A stretch of 51,760 nt of DNA. It comes from JAWKTT01 sp041398965. Lineage in GTDB: Bacteria > Planctomycetota > Planctomycetia > Planctomycetales > Planctomycetaceae. The notes below the pieces were generated by a model that ran no database searches, was not told the DNA's origin, and saw only the letters and a program-made list of their open reading frames with translations. The stretch is from assembly GCA_041398965.1 (NCBI GenBank), contig JAWKTT010000032.1, positions 1-51,760 on the forward strand, in the 5' to 3' direction. The position numbers and the translations under genes were made by a program. Positions 12,001-21,000 of this stretch are shown in pieces. Position 1 is the first letter of the stretch. Each line of letters begins with the position of its first letter.

Positions 12001-15000
12001 CCAACGCGGAACTCGGTGTGTCTTCGTTGATCGTCTGATTCGCCAGCGACGTCACAGTCGGAGCATCGTTGATAGTGATCAATGTCACACCGCTTGAGGC
12101 CTGTGGGCCGACGGTCGCGGTACCGTCACTGACCGACAAATCCCAACTCGGAACCGTTTGTGTTCCATCTTGCACAAAGATGACGTCACCGTTGGCAATG
12201 TCGGCATCTGTGAACGACGTGATCGGCGTGCCGGGGTTGTTCGGATCTTCGAACTGACCACCGGTTACATTCGCCACCGTGTAAGTCAGTGGATCGCCAT
12301 CCACGTCGCTGCCGCTGATGTCGCTGGAAGTGATCGTCGTTGAACCGCCTTCGGTCACCGTCAACGTGTTGTTGCCGATCACTGGTGCGTCGTTGACCGG
12401 GTTGAGGGTTACGCCGCTCGCTGCTTGTGGACCAACCGTCACCGTGCCGTCATTGACCGACAGATCCCAGCTTGGAACGGTCTCGCTCCCATCATGCACG
12501 AACACCACGTCGCCAGCCGCGATGTCAGCATCGGTGAAGGACGTGATCGGCGTGCCAGGGTTGTTCGGATCTTCGAACTGACCGCCGGTGACAGTCGCCA
12601 CCGTGTAAGTCAGCGGATCGCCATCGACGTCGTTGCCGCTGATGTCCGACGAAGTGATCGTCGTTGAGCCACCTTCAGTCACAGTCAACGTGTTGTTGCC
12701 GATCGTCGGTGCGTCGTTGACTGCGGTGACGGTCACGTCGAACGTGGCCTGAGATGACGACGTTCCATCATTGACTGTCAGCGTAATTGTGACTTGCCCG
12801 CCGTTCTGATTTGCTGCTGGCGCGGCTGCAATCGTCCAGTTGCCGCCGCCCAGGTTGACCAACGTCAGGTTTCCATCCGGAATTATCGTCTGGTTGCTCG
12901 ATGTGGCCGAAACCGTGAGTGACCCAGCCGCCGTCTCGACATCGCCAACCGTGAACGCGAGCGCACCGGTTGAAGTGTCTTCGTCGATCGTCTGATCGGC
13001 AATTGCCGTGAACGTCGGATCGTCGTTAACCGGATTGACGGTCAGGTTGACGGTGGCGCCGTTTGCCGCGGACGCAAGATCGCTGACCTGCGTCGCGTTG
13101 AGTGCCGTACTGTAGATCTGGACGGAATCCATCTCACCACCGAAAAAGCGGTCTGGATCCAAGTCTTGTCGAGCCCCCAGATAGACTGCGCCGGTGGGGT
13201 TGATCCCATCTGTGCCGCGAGTGACATCTGTGTACTTGAGCGTCCCATCAAAATAGACGTTCAATCCGTCATCTGCGCTGATTGTGAGCGTATAGGTATG
13301 CCACTGGCCGTCACCGATGATACTGCTGACGTCGAAATTGGTGATGCTGGGTGCAGCGTCGTTCGAGTCCAGAAATCGCGTGTAAAGATTCGGACCAATG
13401 CTTCCCGTCTCACCCAGGTACACACTGATGCTGTCCATAGCGTTGAATACACCGTGGCTGTACAGGTACTGGTAAGAAGATCCACTGAGGTCATCAACTT
13501 TGAATTTCAGCGAGATTGTGAAATCGGTGTTGTAAGTGATGTCCGGCAGCAGGACGTAGTCGCTCGTCTCGTTGAACGAAAGTGCCTGGTCAAACGATCC
13601 GGTTACAGTCGTTGTCCCGTTGATCGCTCCATCAGCAGTGCCGATCTCATCAACGGCATCTCCGTCCAAGCCCCAGTAGTGCTGAAGTCCCGCACCGGAG
13701 TCGATTGCCACATATTCGAAGCTATCGGTTCCGTTGTACTCCGCCGTGGGAGTGTAAGTCAGCGTACCGTTGCCGTTGTCGACAAGTGAACCGTTCGTCG
13801 GTTGCGTAAATTCAACGACGGTAATGCTGTCGGACTCGTTGTCCGTGTCGTTGGCGGTTGGATCGAAGATCAGCGGCGTATCTTCGGGCGTACTCAGGTT
13901 GTCGCCAACCGCAGTGACAAGGGAGTTGCCGGACACTGTCGTTATGGTCGTGCTGCCGGTGGCCTGAAGAGCGCCGCCACTTCCCTGGGCGTTCAGCGTA
14001 TTGCCGTCAGAAAACGTCCAATCGAGTTGTACGCTGGCCGGTGGCGTGCCATTGCCGTTGGCGTACGCAATTAAGCGCAGCGCCTCGTTGACGCGGGCGT
14101 TCGTCGCATTGCTGTTGAATGTAATCAACAGCGTGCCCGCACTGTTCGTGCTGACTGTGCCAATCGTCACACTGGAAAGCACGAGCGGTTGGCCCTCGCC
14201 CGTCGACGAAAGGTTGCCAACGAAGCTGAACTGATCATCGGCATTCGCGCCCCCGTTACGGGTGATCGCGAGGGTGGCTCCGGAGAAGTCGTCCGCCGAG
14301 GTCAGCTCGGCATCCACGACAGTGACGTCGAGGTCCATCACCACAGGTGATCCGCCGATCGTAAACGTGCGATTGTCGTCCAGGTTGGAGAAGACCGGTG
14401 CGTCGTTGACGCGATTGAGCGTTACTCCACCCGAAGCTTGTGGTCCCACAGTGACCGTGCCGTCACTGACCGACAGATCCCAGCTCGGAACCGTCTCGCT
14501 CCCATCATGCACGAATACCACGTCGCCAGCGGCGATGTCGGCATCGGTGAACGTGGTGATCGGCGTACCAGGGTTGTTCGGATCTTCGAACTGACCGCCG
14601 GTGACATTGGCAACCGTGTACGTCAACGGATCGCCATCGACGTCGTTGCCGCTCATGTCCGACGCAGTGATCGTCGTTGAGCCACCCTCGGTCACCGTCA
14701 ACGTGTTGTTGCCGATCGTCGGCGCATCGTTGATTGGATTCAACGTGACGCCGCTGGCAGCTTGTGGTCCCACAGTGACCGTGCCGTCATTGACCGACAG
14801 GTCCCAGCTCGGAACCGTCTCGCTCCCATCATGCACGAACACCACGTCGCCAGCGGCGATGTCGGCATCGGTGAACGACGTGATCGGCGTGCCGGGGTTG
14901 TTCGGATCTTCGAACTGACCACCGGTGACATTCGACACCGTGTACGTCAGCGGATCGCCATCCACATCGCTGCCGCTGATGTCGCTGGATGTGATCGTTG

Positions 15001-18000
15001 TTGAACCCCCTTCGGTCACCGTCAATGTATTGTTCGTAATCGTCGGCGCGTCGTTGACTGCGGTTACGGGAACATGTGTGCTGGCACTCCCTCCCGAGAG
15101 CGATCCACTGCCACCACGCAATCCTGGTGTGGTGGTGTTGATCGTCGTTCCGGCGGTACCCGAAGTTTGATCCCACGCCAGCAGAAAGAGATTGCCACTC
15201 ACGCCGTTGTAGTTGGCGTTTGGTACAAAACGAATGGCAGTCGTCGCATCCGCACCCAACAGCAGCGCACTGGATAGCGAGGGGGAACCGACGCTGAGCC
15301 AGTTCGTACCATTGAGTGTGTACTCCCATGTTCCATTGGTGTTGTCGACCCCGTAAATCGCGATCCCTTTCAAGGCACCGGTGTCGGGGTCGGTCACTTC
15401 GGTATCAACGATTTGCGAAACAAGCGTTCCACTATTGGTGACATCATCCTCCAGAATGCCACTCAGCGGATTCATACTCGCAAATTCGGGAGCGTCATTC
15501 ACGGATACAACGTTGTACAGGTTCTGTCCATTGTTGCTCGTACCGCCATCTCCATCGGTGACGACAATGCGAATCAGACGCTGCGTTGTGGTTGGATTCT
15601 CACCAGTCACGCTCCACTGGATATTACGGGCGAGTGCCTGAACTGCGGCCGGTGTGGCATTACTGTTGAATGTGATCACCAGTGGCGTGGCGGCACCGTT
15701 TCCTCCCGTGAAGGTTCCGATGATGGTTCCGCCATAAGTCACATCGGTTCCCGAAACGCCAATCTGACCGGCTGCTGTCCCCTGATGACGAATGCTGAGC
15801 TGGTCGGCCGTTCCCCCGCCAGACACGACACTCACCGTCATTGTTCCGCCTGCGAAGTTGGCAGAGTCGACATCGGTCACCGTGGTGGTCACATCGAGGA
15901 GAATAGGGGCTCCATTCTCCGTGTAAGTCTGCGTGCCGCCCGCCATCGTGATAACGGGAGCGTCGTTGACGTTCGTAATATTGACAGTAGTGCTGCCGCC
16001 AACTGCGCTAGCGGCGCCACTTCCCTGTGCTCCCGAATTTCCGTCGTTGAAGGTCCAGTCGATTTGCACCGCCGCTGGGGGGGCGTCGCTGTTGTTGCTG
16101 TAGGCGATCTGCTGCATTGCCGAGTTCACGCGGGCGTTCGTCGCGTTGCTGTTGAATGTCAAGAACAGGGTGCCGCCGCTGTTGGTTGTAACGGTCCCGA
16201 TGGTGACGCCTCCAACGCTGAGATTCCCTCCCTGCACCAGTGCGGACAAGGTGCCATTGGCGCTGAAGATGTCCTCAGCATTCGCCCCACCATTGCGTGC
16301 CAGTCGTAGGGTGGCGCCATTGAAGTCGTCGATTGCTGTCAGTTCCGGATCGACAACCGAAACGTCTCCATCCAGGATGACCGGGACTTCCGCCTCGATG
16401 AACGTGGGAGTTCCGTTCAGGTTGTTGAAGATTGGGGAATCGTTGACCGCCGTCAGTGAGACCGTCGCCGTTGCGGGGTTGCTGGTTCCGCCACTGCCAT
16501 CAGTCACAACGACGGAAATTGTCCGAACGCCCGAAACTGGATTCTCTATCACGTTCTGATAAGTCACCACATTCAGCAGGGTGTCCACAAAGGCCACCGA
16601 TGCCGATCCGTTGAACGAGACAACCAGCGGTGTGCCGCCGGTTCCACCAGACCAGGTTCCGATTAACGTTCCAGCAACCCGAACCTGGTTCCCAGTCATG
16701 GTGACCCCGGCGATGCCCCCTCCGGTCAGGAAGAGTTCATCGCCAGTTTGGAATCCAGCAGTGATGGAAGCGGTCAGCGTTCCACCACTAAGGATGGTGT
16801 TGTCGGCATCGACAACCGAGCTTGCCGAGTAGAAGGGCATTGCCGTGCTCCCTTCCATGATCGAACGAGTACCGCCAGCCGTGACGACCGGTGCATCGTT
16901 GACCGCAGTGATGGTGACTGTCGTGCTGCCTGTCGCCATGAGCGCCCCGCCGCTCCCCTGTGCACCGCTGTTCCCATCACTGAATGTCCAGTTGAGCTGG
17001 ACGCTCGCTGGGGGCGCATCGCTGCTGTTCGCGTAGGTGATCTGCCGCAGGATGTTGTCGACATCGGCGCTGGTCGGGATTTCTCCGTTGGCATCGGTGA
17101 AGGAGATGACCAGTTGGCCATTGGTTGACGTCGTGTCGAACGTCGCGATGACTTGAGAGTTCTTGATCAGATTGCCACCACTGAGTGTGATGCCGTTTCC
17201 GTCATTGAAGCTCAGAATGTCTTGGGTGTTCACGCCCCCGTTGCGTACGATCGTGAGGCTCGAACTGCTGTAGTTGCCGAGACTGCTGTTCAACGAATCC
17301 AGTTCAGCATCGGACACGTCGACATTGGCATCCAACACCACAGCCGAGCCCCCCTCGGTGTAGGTGGGGTTCCCATCGAGCGAGGCAAACGTTGGTGCGT
17401 CATTCACCGGAGTCACCGTGACTGCGATGGTTCCGACTGCCGAATGGTTATCGCTTGCAATCGCGGCGATTTCTGCAGCTGAGAGCGCCCGTGTGTAGAT
17501 GCGGGCGTCGTCAATCAGGCCATCGAGGAAGAGAGAGTTCCCTTTGTTGGATCCGATGTAGACATTGCCCCCCAGGTACGAGATTCCATTGCTGAAGCTG
17601 TTCTGTCCTGCCAGAGTACCATCAATGTACAGCGACATCGTCTTCGTCGCATCGTCAAATGTTAGCGCGACATGGTGCCAACCGGTCCCGGCAATGGATT
17701 GTGAGGACGCGACGACACGGTAGGTCGTCCCATCATGATAGATTGCCGTGACATGATTGCTGCTGTTGGCGTCGTCGACCCGCAGGATGACACGGTTGTC
17801 GAAGGAAAACAAATCGGCGTAAGCGGTGTCCGCATTGACCCAGGCGGACATCGTCAAATTGGCCGGATTTCCAAAGTTGCTGTTGAGATTCAGGTAGTCG
17901 TCGTGAATGCCACTGCCGAGATCAAGGACATTTCCGCGAGTTCCATCGACAACAACCTGTGGCCCGGGCGCCGTTCCCGTTCCGAATGCCGTCGCGTTTT

Positions 18001-21000
18001 GTAAGACGCCAACACTTGTATCCTCGCCGACATTTCCGGCATTCTCAAATTCGTATAGTCCCTGCAAGTCAGCGGCGAGTTTGGTTTCAACGGTGATATT
18101 CGCCGGGCCGTTGTAGTTGAGGTTCGGGGTAAAGACCATCCCTTCCAGAGCGGCGTTGATGTCCGCTTCCGTCCCCCAGATGACCATGCTGGAGGACCCG
18201 TTGCTACCACCCGGGAAGCTAAGACCCGTCGTTTGCGAGAGCGTCAGCGTGCCGTTGAAGCCATCGACCGAGAGGAACACTTGCAGACGCGTATCGGTCG
18301 CGGCGGTGCCATCATCAACCGTGATGGCATTGCCATTCGCTGTCGAGAAGGTGAGGGTGGTGTCTTCTGGTGTACTTTGAGCTGCCGGAAGAATCTGAGC
18401 GGGGCCACCGCTGGACAGTACGGATACCTGTTGACTCGCTTCGAAGGTGAAGTAGGCCGGCTGTACAAGTCCCCCCGCCCCGGAGGTGACATGATCGTCG
18501 ATGTACGCACCGGTCGCGCCGTCGTACATCTTGATTGTGTGCGAAACCTGATCCCCGACGTACAGATTGCCATCCGGACCAAATGCGATTCCAGCGGGGT
18601 ATCCCAGGCCGCCAGCACCACTCGTCACAAAGACGCTGAGCAAAGTTCCATCGGTTGCGTCGAGTCGGACAATCCGGGCGTTGCTGGCGTCGACGGCGTA
18701 GATGTGTCCATCAGGACCAAAGGTGAAGTCTTCGGTTGTTCCACCAACCGAGCCATCAAACGTGGCATCGAGCGCCTTGGTAACAGGGTCGAAACGAAGA
18801 ATCTTATTCCCCCCACGGCTGGAAACGTACAACTGCCCATCGGGGCCGAAGTTCAAGCCGAGTGGAGAGTTCAGCCCGCCGGTTCCAGACGAGACAACGA
18901 CTTCCTCAAACGCTCCAGTGGTCCCATTGAAGCGAAGAATCTGATTGCTCAGATAGCTGGCGACATACAGATCACCATCCGGACCAAATGCCATCCCTGC
19001 TGCACCGTTCAATCCGCCCGAGCCTGCGGCCACGAATGTTCCCACGAGCGTTCCATTGGTTGTGTACTCCAGAACGCTGTCGCTGATTTCGGAGGAGACA
19101 AATAGGTTCCCATTGGGACCTTGAATGACTTCGATGTGGTCATCCAGACCATCGGAGAGTGGCGCCATCGTTCCAGTAAATGTGGCGTCATTCCCCTGAT
19201 AGATGTGGACAAGATCTGTTCCCGACCATGATGGGACAAACAACCGATTGTTATAGACTGTCCCATCGGCATCGGTTGCGGCAGCGGTGATATTGAACGT
19301 CAATCCGCCTGCCTGTGCATCGTAGGCATGCGTGACCGAGGATGGATTGCCTGCGATCGTCTCAATCGTGCCGTCGCCCCAGTTGATGGTCCAACTGGTG
19401 GCGTCTTCATCGGCGGAGAGATTGAGCGTATAGGTCGAACCCGCTGCGACGCTGCCGTTGCCCGTTGCCGTCACCGTTGTGATGGCGACATTGTCGACGG
19501 CAATGCGCACAGTCTCCAGATAGGAGTTGCCAGCCGCATCGGTGACGGTGACATCGACATCGTGGAATGTGGCGGTTTCGTAGTCGAGCGTGCTGGTCGC
19601 GGCGACTGTGATCTCGCCGGTGTTGGTGTCAATCTCGAAATTGCTTGAGGGATCGTTGATCGAGAACGTGTAGTTGCTGAGGACTTCGCTGGCGTCCCAT
19701 TCGATGGTATAGCCTGGGATTGAGGTTGGTTCGATGTCATCCCACAGTCCGGTGTCTGTGTACATGATCAAGTAATCTTCGGTTGGGGAATTCCCATCAC
19801 CGTATGGTTCGCCAGGTGAAAAGTTGGCGAAGTCACCTGATGTTGCTGAACCAGTTGCACCTCCAGACCAGAACTGGTCTCCGTCTTGCGTTCCGTTGAG
19901 CCAGAAGTAATTTCCTTCAGAAGTGGTGTCGGTCGCACCCAGCCAGGTTCCTCCCCAACCCAGGGAGTCCACCAAGTTCCTAACCACTTCGTTTTCGTAA
20001 GCGGAACGAATGGTGACCAGTTGACCAGCAACGCCGTTGAGTGCCGAAGATGTGGCCCCAGCGAGAGCTGTGCTCCATTCTGAAGAAGACGCAACGAACC
20101 GATAGAATTTGCCAGTCGCTGCATCGTAGTTGAGCGTGGGATCGTTATTGAGAATGGTCGAGACGGCTTGCGGAATCTCGATGACTTGAACGTCCCCAAT
20201 AACGGCTCCCCAGCTATTCACGCCATCGAGCGATTCAATGCGCAGAACTGTGGAGGCATCCGTCGCAGTGAATGTCATGGTGCGATGCTCCCACAACATA
20301 TTCGTGCGGGACCAGTTGTTGGGCTGGCTGATCGAGAAATCCGTACTCTGACCATCGGCACTGACTCGAAGGTCTTTGATGGCTTCGCCGCCCGTCCATT
20401 CACCAGAGAGTGCAAACACGATCTGGTATTGCGTGCCTGCTGTTGTGGAGAGTGTTTGCTGGATGGCGCCAGGGGAGTTGCCGTTCAAGTCAATGCTCAG
20501 GCCGCCCAACGGTGTTCGGTGATAAGCATTCCCCAGCAACTCGACATTATTCTGAACGACTTGCCACGCCCCAATGGATGCCGGCGACGTGTATGTTTGC
20601 CATGTTCCAGGAATGCCCGCTTCCAGGAACGTGCCATCAGCGACAATGTCATTCGTAACATCGGGGTCGCTGGGGACAACAAACCCCACGCTGGTTCCGG
20701 TCGAGGCGTTCTCTGCAACATGCAGGTCTTCGACAGGCGTGCTGGCGGTGAAGCCTGTTCCCGAAGCATGGCCAATGCTCAAGTTGTTACCGCTGACGAT
20801 GTCGACAACTTCATTCGAGCCATTGAAGCCATCCATCTGCCAGTTGGCGACCAGCCCCATGGCCGCTGCTTCGACTGGGGTGACATCCAGTTTGTGCTGG
20901 TAGTTCAAGGAGATTTCGGCTGCGCTGCGGACTTCATCCCAGATGCGGACGTCGTAGAATGTGCCGCGGGCTGCCTGGGTGTGTGTCCACTGTGGGAATG

